Source: Procambarus clarkii
Lineage: Eukaryota; Arthropoda; Malacostraca; Decapoda; Cambaridae
Length of the DNA stretch: 64,000 bases
Direction of reading: 5' to 3'
Assembly (NCBI RefSeq): GCF_040958095.1
Contig: NC_091188.1
Location: 36,232,185-36,296,184 of the forward strand
Shown: piece after piece, positions 42,540 through 55,705 of the stretch
How the letters are laid out: the number at the start of each line of letters is the position of its first letter
Numbering within the stretch: the first letter of the stretch is position 1
Notes under the pieces: generated by a model
Told to the model about the DNA's origin: nothing
What the model saw: the letters and a program-made list of their open reading frames with translations, nothing else
The model's database searches: none
Program-made: the position numbers and the translations under genes

Positions 42540-42957
42540 CTTGCACACATCAAATCTTTAGTGGATTATGCTGCACCTCTGCTTGCCTTGATGACTGAAA
42601 GAAAGCTTAAAGGGCTTGAAAACTTGCAGAACGAAGCCTTAAAGATAATCCTCAACATGAGGAAGGAACTTAATATTCCGAGCGTTGTTTATCGTGTTAG
42701 TGAAATAACTCAAATTGGTATAAAATTCTAAGGCTAGCTCATGCTAACTGTCACAGAAGTCCTTTCCATTTTGTCTTTATTGAAGGTCAACTCTGTTTCA
42801 AATGCATAACTAAATGTTTAACTGAACTCAGAAATTATCAGATATATAATTTGTATCAAGAAAGACAACAGCACTTTCCTGCACTGTGGGAAATTACACC
42901 CTTTCCCATTTTAATCCCTCCCTTTCCACCCAAGCAGCAAATTAGAGATCAGCCCAA
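42540..42957 (+). pseudogene. LINE reverse transcriptase fragment, right part (family C)
   Basis: Resumes the frame interrupted at 30686: HIKSLVDYAAPLLALMTERK, LENLQNEALKIILNM, VVYRVSEITQI, then a stop. Further LINE-like sequence (ELRNYQIYNLYQERQQ) runs to about 42957, where it changes abruptly into LINE A. It is the thumb and C-terminal region of a non-LTR polymerase. Confidence 0.75.
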
Positions 42958-43600
42958 GCTTCAGATATTATGTACCCTTCTCTGCTCTCCTCTCACTATT
43001 ATGCACTTATCTATCCCTGTCTTTCTTATGGTATCTGTGCTTGGGGTTCAACCTCTGCAAACTACCTCAAGCCCATCATTATCCAGCAGAAATCTATCAG
43101 GCTAATAACAAACTCTGATTTCAGACAACACACAGCTCCACTGTTTAAATCCCTAAACATGCTAAACAAATTCACTCCGTACATTCTCTTGTGCTAATTA
43201 CATCTATAAAACCCTTTTTTTAGGTGCAAACCCTGTTCTGAAACTCTTCCTGGACAGATGTAATAGAACACAATTACCACACCAGACAAATATCTCCGAT
43301 ATCCTCAGAGTGAAACAATGTGTAAACACTCCCTGCAAATAAAGGGACCTAGTCTGTAGAACTCACTCGCTAATGAACTGAAACGCTGTCCAACTTTTGC
43401 CTTATTCAAAAATAAAACCAAAAAGTACCTAATTTCATATTCATAGTCTTCTACCTAGAGCTTTATCTTCACACTGTTTCTAGTGCTACCCAGTCCACAA
43501 TTCTTTGTACCTAAGCCACATATTTTTCACCATTGTAATCTTAGATCATCTGTTATGGTTGTTGTATTGAGTGCATATTCTACTGCATAATCTGTGCATA
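42958..43600 (+). pseudogene. LINE A 3'-end fragment
   Basis: Aligns with 25050-25600 of the large LINE A copy: CTTATGGTATCTGTGCTTGG, RLITNSDFRQHTAPLFKSLN, IKGPSL-type and LISYS end. Stops and indels are frequent, and the 5' four fifths of the element are absent (ordinary 5' truncation). Confidence 0.85.
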
Positions 43601-43614
43601 TTCTAACGTTATCC

Positions 43615-44080
43615 CTACAGACAAAAATCAGAAGATACAATTGACGATCTACTATAAAACCAAGAAAACGGCCAACCTACTCATGAGAAACTCTCCAGAC
43701 AAATAGCAGAACGCTTTAAAAGAGACCAATGTCGTCTATGCCTTCAAATGCCCACTTGGGGACTGTAAGCCTCAAAGAATTCAGTAAATAGTTAAAACAA
43801 CAACATCTCTTTCCAGGCGATTAACGATGCATAAGCAACAGGGCTCCATTAAGCAACATATAATCTCTTCCCACAACCAGACCATCACCAGAGAAGTGTT
43901 AACCAAAATAACGGAAATCATCGATAGATACAGCGATAGCAGGCGGCTTGATATCTGCGAGGCACTACACATTAAGAAGTCGACATCAGCAATCAACAGC
44001 CAATTAATGCACAACTATATTCTACCCACTTCAAGACTCCGCACCAATATAGAAGCATCAAGAAATATGGGCCAATAGGC
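43615..44080 (+). pseudogene. Penelope-like element C-terminal GIY-YIG fragment
   Basis: The plus strand reads KIQLTIYYKTKKTANLLMRN, then VVYAFKCPLGDCKP, a broken YIG-like step, TTTSLSRRLTMHKQQGSIKQ, and TREVLTKITEIIDRYSD. VYxFxCP...C and the following LSRRLxxH are typical of the GIY-YIG endonuclease that ends Penelope-like polymerases and nicks the target. Two in-frame stops before 43800 disable it. The reverse transcriptase part is missing. The GGGCCAATAGGCC motif after the stop also occurs at 27945. Confidence 0.82.
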
Positions 44081-44449
44081 CCTTTGCAGTTACTTCCATT
44101 CTTCCCTTTAACTTACAAAATATTATACCCATTGTTTTGTGTTCTGTCTTGTGTTGAAAGTTAGTTTTCACCTCATCCAAAACTGTTGTAACATATCACC
44201 TCACCCAAATGCAGGTATAAAATCGAAGCTGTTTGAACTCTGTTTAGTTATAATTGTGTGTGTGTAAACTAAAGTCTTTGAAAATGTAATAAGTTATTAT
44301 GAAACGCGTTCAAGTGTCGCGTCAGACTAGAAATAAAAATGAATTTTGGAGAATTGATTTTTCAGTTACCATCAACAGTGAAAAGAACCATAAGAAATAT
44401 TGAGAAAATTCGTGTTAGAATTATTAATCTTACTTTTTCGGTCATATTT

Positions 44450-44451
<2 letters not shown>
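44081..44451 (+). other. 3' non-coding part of the Penelope-like element
   Basis: Directly follows the GIY-YIG frame. It includes a TATA-like GGTATAAAATCG (TATAAAA at 44216-44222) and the hammerhead-like fold 44273-44328. Penelope-like elements carry terminal repeats with promoter and often hammerhead motifs, so this may be such a repeat. It ends at the (TA)n run. No coding sequence was seen. Confidence 0.5.
44273..44328 (+). ncRNA. Hammerhead ribozyme-like fold, non-canonical core
   Basis: Stem I AGTCT (44273-44277) pairs with AGACT (44324-44328). Stem II GTAAT (44286-44290) pairs with ATTAT (44296-44300). GAAA (44301-44304) precedes stem III CGCG (44305-44308) / CGCG (44318-44321), followed by TC. 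Order and GAAA...TC positions match a hammerhead; the strand between stems I and II is TTGAAAAT rather than CTGANGA, so activity is doubtful. Confidence 0.42.

Positions 44452-44541
<90 letters not shown>
44452..44541. repeat. (TA)n microsatellite, left border of the satellite
   Basis: About 45 uninterrupted TA units directly joined to the first satellite unit (GCGAACAAGCCTGAATGG). Confidence 0.97.
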
Positions 44542-44544
<3 letters not shown>

Positions 44545-45122
44545 AACAAGCCTGAATGGTCCCCAGGACAATATGCAACTGAAAACTCACACCCCAGAAG
44601 TGACTCGAACCCATACTCCCAGAAGCAACGCAACTGGTATGTACAAGACGCCTTAATCCACTTGACCATCACGACCGGACATAATGAGGTGATAGCCGAG
44701 GCTATTTGAACCACCCCACCGCCGGCACTCGGATAGTAATCTTGGGCATAGCATTTTACCAAATCACCTCATATTTTGGGGCACACATGAGGAACACAAA
44801 TGCGAACAAGCCTGAATGGTCCGCAGGACAATATGCAACTGAAAACTCACACCCCAGAAGTGACTCGAACCCATACTCCCAGAAGCAACGCAACTGGTAT
44901 GTACAAGACGCCTTAATCCACTTGACCATCACGACCGGACATAATGAGGTGATAGCCGAGGCTATTTGAACCACCCCACCGCCGGCACTCGGATAGTAAT
45001 CTTGGGCATAGCATTTTACCAAATCACCTCATTCTTTGGGGCACACGTGAGGAACACAAATGCGAACAAGCCTGAATGGTCCCCAGGACAATATGCAACT
45101 GAAAACTCACACCCCAGAAGTG
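44542..45122 (-). repeat. 260-bp SINE-derived satellite, inverted left segment
   Basis: About 2.2 units in the orientation opposite to the main array. Units are about 260 bp (GCGAACAAGCC at 44542, 44802, 45062). The orientation switches at 45122/45123 inside the motif CCCCAGAAGTG. Confidence 0.95.
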
Positions 45123-48100
45123 TTACATACCAGTTGCGTTGCTTCTGGGAGTATGGGTTCGAGTCACTTCTGGGGTGTGAGTTTTCAGTTGCATATTGTC
45201 CTGGGGACCATTCAGGCTTGTTCGCATTTCTGTTCCTCACGTGTGCCCCAAAGAATGAGGTGATTTGGTAAAATGCTATGCCCAAGATTACTATCCGAGT
45301 GCCGGCGGCGGGGTGGTTCAAATAGCCTCGGCTATCACCTCATTATGTCCGGTCGTGATGGTCAAGTGGATTAAGGCGTTTTGTACATACCAGTTGCGTT
45401 GCTTCTGGGAGTATGGGTTCGAGTCACTTCTGGGGTGTGAGTTTTCAGTTGCATATTGTCCTGGGGACCATTCAGGCTTGTTCGCATTTGTGTTCCTCAC
45501 GTTTGCCCCAAAGAATGAGGTGATTTGGTAAAATGCTATGCCCAAGATTACTATCCGAGTGCCGGCGGTGGGGTGGTTCAAATAGCCTCGGCTATCACCT
45601 CATTATGTCCGGTAGTGATGGTGAAGTGGATTAAGGCGTCTTGTACATACCAGTTGCGTTGCTTCTGGGAGTATGGGTTCGAGTCACTTCTGGGGTGTGA
45701 GTTTTCAGTTGCATATTGTCCTGGGGACCATTCAGGCTTGTTCGCATTTGTGTTCCTCACGTGTGCCCCAAAGAATGAGGTGATTTGGTAAAATGCTATG
45801 CCCAAGATTACTATCCAAGTGCCGGCGGCGGGGTGGTTCAAATAGCCTCGGCTATCACCTCATTATGTCCGGTCGTGATGGTCAAGTGGATTAAGGCGTC
45901 TTGTACATACCAGTTGCGTTGCTTCTGGGAGTATGGGTTCGAGTCACTTCTGGGGTGTGAGCTTTCAGTTGCATATTGTCCTGGGGACCATTCAGGCTTG
46001 TTCGCATTTGTGTTCCTCACGTGTGCCCCAAAGAATGAGGTGATTTGGTAAAATGCTATGCCCAAGATTACTATCCGAGTGCCGGCGGTGGAGTGGTTCA
46101 AATAGCCTCGGTTATCACCTCATTATGTCCGGTCGTGATGGTCAAGTGGATTAAGGCGTCTTCTACATACCAGTTGCGTTGCTTCTGGGAGTATGGGTTC
46201 GAGTCACTTCTGGGGTGTGAGTTTTCAGTTGCATATTGTCCTGGGGACCATTCAGGCTTGTTCGCATTTGTGTTCCTCACGTTTGCCCCAAAGAATGAGG
46301 TGATTTGGTAAAATGCTATGCCCAAGATTACTATCCGAGTGCCGGCGGTGGGGTGGTTCAAATAGCCTCGGCTATCACCTCATTATGTCCGGTAGTGATG
46401 GTGAAGTGGATTAAGGCGTCTTGTACATACCAGTTGCGTTGCTTCTGGGAGTATGGGTTCGAGTCACTTCTGGGGTGTGAGTTTTCAGTTGCATATTGTC
46501 CTGGGGACCATTCAGGCTTGTTCGCATTTGTGTTATTCACGTGTGCCCCAAAGAATGAGGTGATTTGGTAAAATGCTATGCCCAAGATTACTATCCAAGT
46601 GCCGGCAGCGGGGTGGTTCAAATAGCCTCGGCTATCACCTCATTATGTCCGGTCGTGATGGTCAAGTGGATTAAGGCGTCTTGTACATACCAGTTGCGTT
46701 GCTTCTGGGAGTATGGGTTCGAGTCACTTCTGGGGTGTGAGTTTTCAGTTGCATATTGTCCTGGGGACCATTCAGGCTTGTTCGCATTTGTGTTCCTCAC
46801 GTGTGCCCCAAAGAATGAGGTGATTTGGTAAAATGCTATGCCCAAGATTACTATCCGAGTGCCGGCGGTGGGGTGGTTCAAATAGCCTCGGTTATCACCT
46901 CATTATGTCCGGTCGTGATGGTCAAGTGGATTAAGGCGTCTTGTACATACCAGTTGCGTTGCTTCTGGGAGTATGGGTTCGAGTCACTTCTGGGGTGTGA
47001 GTTTTCAGTTGCATATTGTCCTGCGGACCATTCAGGCTTGTTCGCATTTGTGTTCCTCACGTGTGCCCCAAAGAAAGAGGTGATTTGGTAAAATGCTATG
47101 CCCAAGATTACTATCCGAGTGCCTGTGGTGGGGTGGTTCAAATAGCCTCGGCTATCACCTCATTATGTCCGGTAGTGATGGTCAAGTGGATTAAGGCGTC
47201 TTGTACATACCAGTTGCGTTGCTTCTGGGAGTATGGGTTCGAGTCACTTCTGGGGTGTGAGTTTTCAGTTGCATATTGTCCTGGGGACCATTCAGGCTTG
47301 TTCGCATTTGTGTTCCTCACGTGTGCCCCAAAGAATGAGGTGATTTGGTAAAATGCTATGCCCAAGATTACTATCCAAGTGCTGGCGGCGGGGTGGTTCA
47401 AATAGCCTCGGCTATCATCTCATTATGTCCGGTCGTGATGGTCAAGTGGATTAAGGCGTTTTGTACATACCAGTTGCGTTGCTTCTGGGAGTATGGGTTC
47501 GAGTCACTTCTGGGGTGTGAGTTTTCAGTTGCATATTGTCCTGGGGACCATTCAGGCTTGTTCGCATTTGTGTTCCTCACGTGTGCCCCAAAGAATGAGG
47601 TGATTTGGTAAAATGCTATGCCCAAGATTACTATCCGAGTGCCGGCGGTGGGGTGGTTCAAATAGCCTCGGCTATCACCTCATTATATCCGGTAGTGATG
47701 GTCAAGTGGATTAAGGCGTCTTGTATATACCAGTTGCGTTGCTTCTGGGAGTATGGGTTCGAGTCACTTCTGGGGTGTGAGTTTTCAGTTGCATATTGTC
47801 CTGGGGACCATTCAGGCTTGTTCGCATTTGTGTTCCTCACGTGTGCCCCAAAGAATGAGGTGATTTGGTAAAATGCTATGCCCAAGATTACTATCCGAGT
47901 GCCGGCGGCGGGGTGGTTCAAATAGCCTCGGCTATCACCTCATTATGTCCGGTCGTGATGGTCAAGTGGATTAAGGCGTCTTGTACATACCAGTTGCGTT
48001 GCTTCTGGGAGTATGGGTTCGAGTCACTTCTGGGGTGTGAGTTTTCAGTTGCATATTGTCCTGGGGACCATTCAGGCTTGTTCGCATTTGTGTTCCTCAC

Positions 48101-51100
48101 GTGTGCCCCAAAGAATGAGGTGATTTGGTAAAATGCTATGCCCAAGATTACTATCCGAGTGCCGGCGGTGGGGTGGTTCAAATAGCCTCGGTTATCACCT
48201 CATTATGTCCGGTCGTGATGGTCAAGTGGATTAAGGCGTCTTCTACATACCAGTTGCGTTGCTTCTGGGAGTATGGGTTCGAGTCACTTCTGGGGTGTGA
48301 GTTTTCAGTTGCATATTGTCCTGGGGACCATTCAGGCTTGTTCGCATTTGTGTTCCTCACGTTTGCCCCAAAGAATGAGGTGATTTGGTAAAATGCTATG
48401 CCCAAGATTACTATCCGAGTGCCGGCGGTGGGGTGGTTCAAATAGCCTCGGCTATCACCTCATTATGTCCGGTAGTGATGGTGAAGTGGATTAAGGCGTC
48501 TTGTACATACCAGTTGCGTTGCTTCTGGGAGTATGGGTTCGAGTCACTTCTGGGGTGTGAGTTTTCAGTTGCATATTGTCCTGGGGACCATTCAGGCTTG
48601 TTCGCATTTGTGTTCCTCACGTGTGCCCCAAAGAATGAGGTGATTTGGTAAAATGCTATGCCCAAGATTACTATCCAAGTGCCGGCAGCGGGGTGGTTCA
48701 AATAGCCTCGGCTATCACCTCATTATGTCCGGTCGTGATGGTCAAGTGGATTAAGGCGTCTTGTACATACCAGTTGCGTTGCTTCTGGGAGTATGGGTTC
48801 GAGTCACTTCTGGGGTGTGAGTTTTCAGTTGCATATTGTCCTGGGGACCATTCAGGCTTGTTCGCATTTGTGTTCCTCACGTGTGCCCCAAAGAATGAGG
48901 TGATTTGGTAAAATGCTATGCCCAAGATTACTATCCGAGTGCCGGCGGTGGGGTGGTTCAAATAGCCTCGGTTATCACCTCATTATGTCCGGTCGTGATG
49001 GTCAAGTGGATTAAGGCGTCTTGTACATACCAGTTGCGTTGCTTCTGGGAGTATGGGTTCGAGTCACTTCTGGGGTGTGAGTTTTCAGTTGCATATTGTC
49101 CTGCGGACCATTCAGGCTTGTTCGCATTTGTGTTCCTCACGTGTGCCCCAAAGAATGAGGTGATTTGGTAAAATGCTATGCCCAAGATTACTATCCGAGT
49201 GCCTGTGGTGGGGTGGTTCAAATAGCCTCGGCTATCACCTCATTATGTCCGGTAGTGATGGTCAAGTGGATTAAGGCGTCTTGTACATACCAGTTGCGTT
49301 GCTTCTGGGAGTATGGGTTCGAGTCACTTCTGGGGTGTGAGTTTTCAGTTGCATATTGTCCTGGGGACCATTCAGGCTTGTTCGCATTTGTGTTCCTCAC
49401 GTGTGCCCCAAAGAATGAGGTGATTTGGTAAAATGCTATGCCCAAGATTACTATCCGAGTGCCGGCGGTGGGGTGGTTCAAATAGCCTCGGCTATCACCT
49501 CATTATGTCCGGTCGTGATGGTCAAGTGGATTAAGGCGTCTTGTACATACCAGTTGCGTTGCTTCTGGGAGTATGGGTTCGAATCACTTCTGGGGTGTGA
49601 GTTTTCAGTTGCATATTGTCCTGGGGACCATTCAGGCTTGTTCGCATTTGTGTTCCTCACGTGTGCCCCAAAGAATGAGGTGATTTGGTAAAATGCTATG
49701 CCCAAGATTACTATCCAAGTGCCGGCGGCGGGGTGGTTCAAATAGCCTCGGCTATCATCTCATTATGTCCGGTCGTGATGGTCAAGTGGATTAAGGCGTT
49801 TTGTACATACCAGTTGCGTTGCTTCTGGGAGTATGGGTTCGAGTCACTTCTGGGGTGTGAGTTTTCAGTTGCATATTGTCCTGGGGACCATTCAGGCTTG
49901 TTCGCATTTGTGTTCCTCACGTGTGCCCCAAAGAATGAGGTGATTTGGTAAAATGCTATGCCCAAGATTACTATCCGAGTGCCGGCGGTGGGGTGGTTCA
50001 AATAGCCTCGGCTATCACCTCATTATATCCGGTAGTGATGGTCAAGTGGATTAAGGCGTCTTGTATATACCAGTTGCGTTGCTTCTGGGAGTATGGGTTC
50101 GAGTCACTTCTGGGGTGTGAGTTTTCAGTTGCATATTGTCCTGGGGACCATTCAGGCTTGTTCGCATTTGTGTTCCTCACGTGTGCCCCAAAGAATGAGG
50201 TGATTTGGTAAAATGCTATGCCCAAGATTACTATCCGAGTGCCGGCGGCGGGGTGGTTCAAATAGCCTCGGCTATCACCTCATTATGTCCGGTCGTGATG
50301 GTCAAGTGGATTAAGGCGTCTTGTACATACCAGTTGCGTTGCTTCTGGGAGTATGGGTTCGAGTCACTTCTGGGGTGTGAGTTTTCAGTTGCATATTGTC
50401 CTGGGGACCATTCAGGCTTGTTCGCATTTGTGTTCCTCACATGTGCCCCAAAGAATGAGGTGATTTGGTAAAATGCTATGCCCAAGATTACTATCCGAGT
50501 GCCGGCGGTGGGGTGGTTCAAATAGCCTCGGCTATCACCTCATTATGTCCGGTCGTGATGGTCAAGTGGATTAAGGCGTCTTGTACATACCAGTTGCGTT
50601 GCTTCTGGGAGTATGGGTTCGAATCACTTCTGGGGTGTGAGTTTTCAGTTGCATATTGTCCTGGGGACCATTCAGGCTTGTTCGCATTTGTGTTCCTCAC
50701 GTGTGCCCCAAAGAATGAGGTGATTTGGTAAAATGCTATGCCCAAGATTACTATCCTAGTGCCGGCGGTGGGGTGGTTCAAATAGCCTCGGCTATCACCT
50801 CATTATGTCCGGTCGTGATGGTCAAGTGGATTAAGGCGTCTTGTACATACCAGTTACGTTGCTTCTGGGAGTATGGGTTCGAGTCACTTCTGGGGTGTGA
50901 GTTTTCAGTTGCATATTGTCCTGGGGACCATTCAGGCTTGTTCGCATTTGTGTTCCTCACGTGTGCCCCAAAGAATGAGGTGATTTGGTAAAATGCTATG
51001 CCCAAGATTACTATCCGAGTGCCGGCGGTGGTTTGGTTCAAATAGCCTCGGCTATCACCTCATTATGTCCGGTCGTGATGGTCAAGTGGATTAAGGCGTC

Positions 51101-51688
51101 TTGTACATACCAGTTGCGTTGCTTCTGGGAGTATGGGTTCGAGTCACTTCTGGGGTGTGAGTTTTCAGTTGCATATTGTCCTGCGGACCATTCAGGCTTG
51201 TTCGTATTTGTGTTCCTCACGTGTGCCCCAAAGAATGAGGTGATTTGGTAAAATGCTATGCCCAAGATTACTATCCGAGTGCCGGTGGTGGGGTGGTTCA
51301 AATAGCCTCAGCTATCACCTCATTATGTCCGGTAGTGATGGTCATGTGGATTAAGGCGTCTTGTACATACCAGTTGCGTTGCTTCTGGGAGTATGGGTTC
51401 GAGTCACTTCTGGGGTGTGAGTTTTCAGTTGCATATTGTCCTGGGGACCATTCAGGCTTGTTCGCATTTGTGTTCCTCACGTGTGCCCCAAAGAATGAGG
51501 TGATTTGGTAAAATGCTATGCCCAAGATTACTATCCGAGTGCCGGCGGTGGGGTGGTTCAAATAGCCTCGGCTATCACCTCATTATGTCCGGTCGTGATG
51601 GCCAAGTGGATTAAGGCGTCTTGTACATACCAGTTGCGTTGCTTCTGGGAGTATGGGTTCGAGTCACTTCTGGGGTGTGAGTTTTCAG
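45123..51688 (+). repeat. 260-bp SINE-derived satellite, main array (about 25 units)
   Basis: Each unit is exactly or nearly 260 bp. It contains a tRNA-like segment: A box GGTCAAGTGGATTAAGGCG and, about 60 bp on, B box GGTTCGAGTCAC, preceded by ATTATGTCCGGTCGTGATGG. The rest (TGTCCTGGGGACCATTCAGG, CCCCAAAGAATGAGGTG) is SINE body. Shared variants repeat every 2080 bp (eight units). The recurring frames of 87 and 88 codons on both strands are by-products; 260 is not divisible by three, so no continuous protein exists. Confidence 0.95.
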
Positions 51689-53012
<1,324 letters not shown>

Positions 53013-54448
53013 TGCGGTGATGGTAATGATGATTGTGAAGTAATGTGGTTATAATGATGGGAGTGTAGTAATGTGGTCATGATTGTGGGAGTGTAGTGAT
53101 TCGGTTGTGATGTTGGGAGTTGAGAAATGTGGTGATGTTGATCGGAGTTAAATAATGTAGCGATGATGATGGTAGTGTAGCAATGATGTGATGATGATAG
53201 GGATGAAGTAATGTTGAGATGATGATGGTAGTGAAGTAATGTGGTGATGATGAAGAGAGAGTAGTAATTGGGTTATGATGATAGGAGTTTAGTAATGTGA
53301 CGATGATGATGATAATGATGGTGATCATGTTGGGAGTGTAGTAATGTTGTGATGATAATCGAAGTGGAGTAATGTGGTGAGGATGATAATGTGAGTGAAA
53401 AATTGTGGCGATGACGATGGGTGAGAAGTAATGTGAAGATGATGATAGGAGTGTATTAAAGTGGTGATGATAGTGGACGTGAAATAATGTTGTGATGATG
53501 AGGAGAATGAAGTAATATGGTGAGGATCTTGGGAGTGGAGTAATGTGGTCATGATGGAGGGAATGGAGTTACGCAATGATGGTTGTGAAGTAATGTGGTT
53601 ATGATGATGGGAGTGTAGTAATGTTTTGATGATAATGGGAGTTGAGTAATGTTATGATGATGATGATGATGATGATGGGAGTGTAGTAATGTGGTGATGA
53701 TGATGGGAATGTAGTAATGTGGTGATAATGATGATGAGAGTGGAATAATGTTGTGATGATAATGGGAGTGAAGTAATGTGGTGATGATGGTTTTAATGAT
53801 GGTGATGATGTTAGGAGCGTAGTAATGTGGCGATGATGATAGGAGTGTAGTAGTCGTGTTGATGATGTTGGGAGTTTAGTAATGTGGCGATGATGTTAGG
53901 ATTGTAGTAATGTGGTGATGATGTTCGGATTGTAGTAATGTGGTGATGATGTTGGGAATGTAGAGATGCGGTGATGATGTTGGGTGTGTAGTAATGTGGT
54001 GATGATATTCGATGTCGAGTAGCCATAGTGATGGTGTTAGGGGTGGAGTAATGTGTTGATGATGATGATGGGAGTGTAGTAATATGTTGATGATGATGAT
54101 GGGAGTGTAGTAATGTGGTGATGATGATGGGAGTGTAATAATTTGGTTGTAATGATGGGAGTGGAGTAATGTGATGATGATGATGGGTGTGGAGTATTGT
54201 TGTGATGATGATAGAAGGGGAGTAATGTGGTGATTATGGTAGGAGTGGAATAATGTGGTGGTGATGATGGAAGTGTAGTAAAGTTTTAATGATGATGGAA
54301 GTGTAGCAATGATGTTATAATGATAAGAGTGAAGTAATATTGTGATGATGAAGAGAGTGAAGTAATGTTGTAATGATGATGATGATGATAATAATAATGG
54401 TGATGATGTTGGGTGTGTAGTAATATGGTGATGATGATCGAAGTGAAG
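53013..54448 (-). repeat. Minisatellite array in reverse orientation, part 1
   Basis: GGGAGTGTAGTAATGTGGTG and ATGATGATG repeats: the reverse complement of blocks 1-3. Less regular, with GATGTTGGG variants (53800-54010). Confidence 0.92.
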
Positions 54449-55477
54449 TGTTATGGACCCGAGTCCAGCGTCGGAGCACGGAGCAGTGACGACAACGCCA
54501 TCTGTGAGTCCGCTCCCGAAACCCCCTCCAAATGGACAACGCCATCTAGTGAGGACGGGATATACAAGCCACAGGTGTTGGATTCCCGTCTTAATCAGCT
54601 CGTAACATAGCCGCTGCTGACCTCTGGTGAGGTGGTGCTTAGACAGTTAACGCCATCTATGGAGTAAATAGGTGGACGTTTCTGTCTAAGCTAGTAAGTG
54701 ATGTTTCCTAGTGCCCCCAAGTAGTGTCCCCAGTACTAATGACGTGTCTGATTACAGAATCGACCTGGGACTGCTGTATTGGACGATGGATCAGTCTACC
54801 CAAGGCAGCCAAGGTCTCTTCATGAGTTTGCTCTGAAGCTGTGAGTCACCCCCGGATGAACTCTGCTGAGAGTATTAGCCTGCCTGTGACGTGGCAGTAT
54901 CAGGAATCGTCGTATCCGGGGCTGGCTGGTGGAAGAGACTAGCCACCGTGGTGCTTAGTGAGGAGAGTGATCAGCGGGATCACACGAGGCTCCTGCCTAG
55001 GGCTTGCAACCCTAGTATCGGTCGTGGAGTGGCCTACACAGTGGAGCTGATCGGAACCTGCCAGCTACAGGCTGGATTGTGGTTGAAGGCCTCCACGACG
55101 GAGCACCCAGTGGTACTGTGATTTGGCTGGCCTGTGGCCAGGGTAGATTCGCCAAGAGAATCATAGAGGATTCATCATGGGCCAAAGAAGAGAACCAGGG
55201 CTACCCAAAGTGTGCACCGTGGAGCATCCAGTGTCTTCAGAGGAAGACAACTCTGTACATTATAGTGTATTTAGAACCCCCCGTGTGACTGTTATATATT
55301 TATTTATGGTGGTGGTGAAATTATATATATAAATCAGAACATTTGTATCCCTCCCCCTTTAATTTAAGTTGCGTTATGGAACACATCCCTTGAAAGCCTC
55401 TACTAACTTGGGGCCGGATTCCCAAACTCTAATAACATCAGAGAAGAACCCGGTTGCGTCCCAATAGGACCGTAACA
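54449..55477 (+). mobile_element. Solo LTR, different family
   Basis: 1029 bp of non-repetitive sequence starting TGTTATGGACCC and ending GGACCGTAACA, with TGTTA/TAACA terminal inverted ends. Flanking pentamers are TGAAG and TGCAG, a 5-bp target duplication with one change. TATATATTTATTTATGG near 55290 may be a core promoter. No open frame of note and no second copy in this window. Orientation assumed from the TG...CA ends. Confidence 0.78.
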
Positions 55478-55705
55478 TGCAGTAATATGGTGAGGATGAC
55501 GTTGGGAGTTTAATAATGTGGTGATGATGATGGGAGACTATTAAAGGGGTGATGTTAGTAGGAGTGAAGAAATGTGGTGATGATAATGGGAATGGTGTAA
55601 TGTAGTGATGATGATGCGTGAAGTGGAGAAATGTGGTGAGGATCTTGCGAGTGGATAAATGTAGTGATGGTGATGAGATTGTAGAAATGTAATGATGATG
55701 ATGGG
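55478..55705 (-). repeat. Minisatellite array in reverse orientation, part 2
   Basis: Continues 53013-54448 on the other side of the solo LTR (GATGATGATGGGA, AAATGTGGTGATGATAATGG). Confidence 0.88.
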
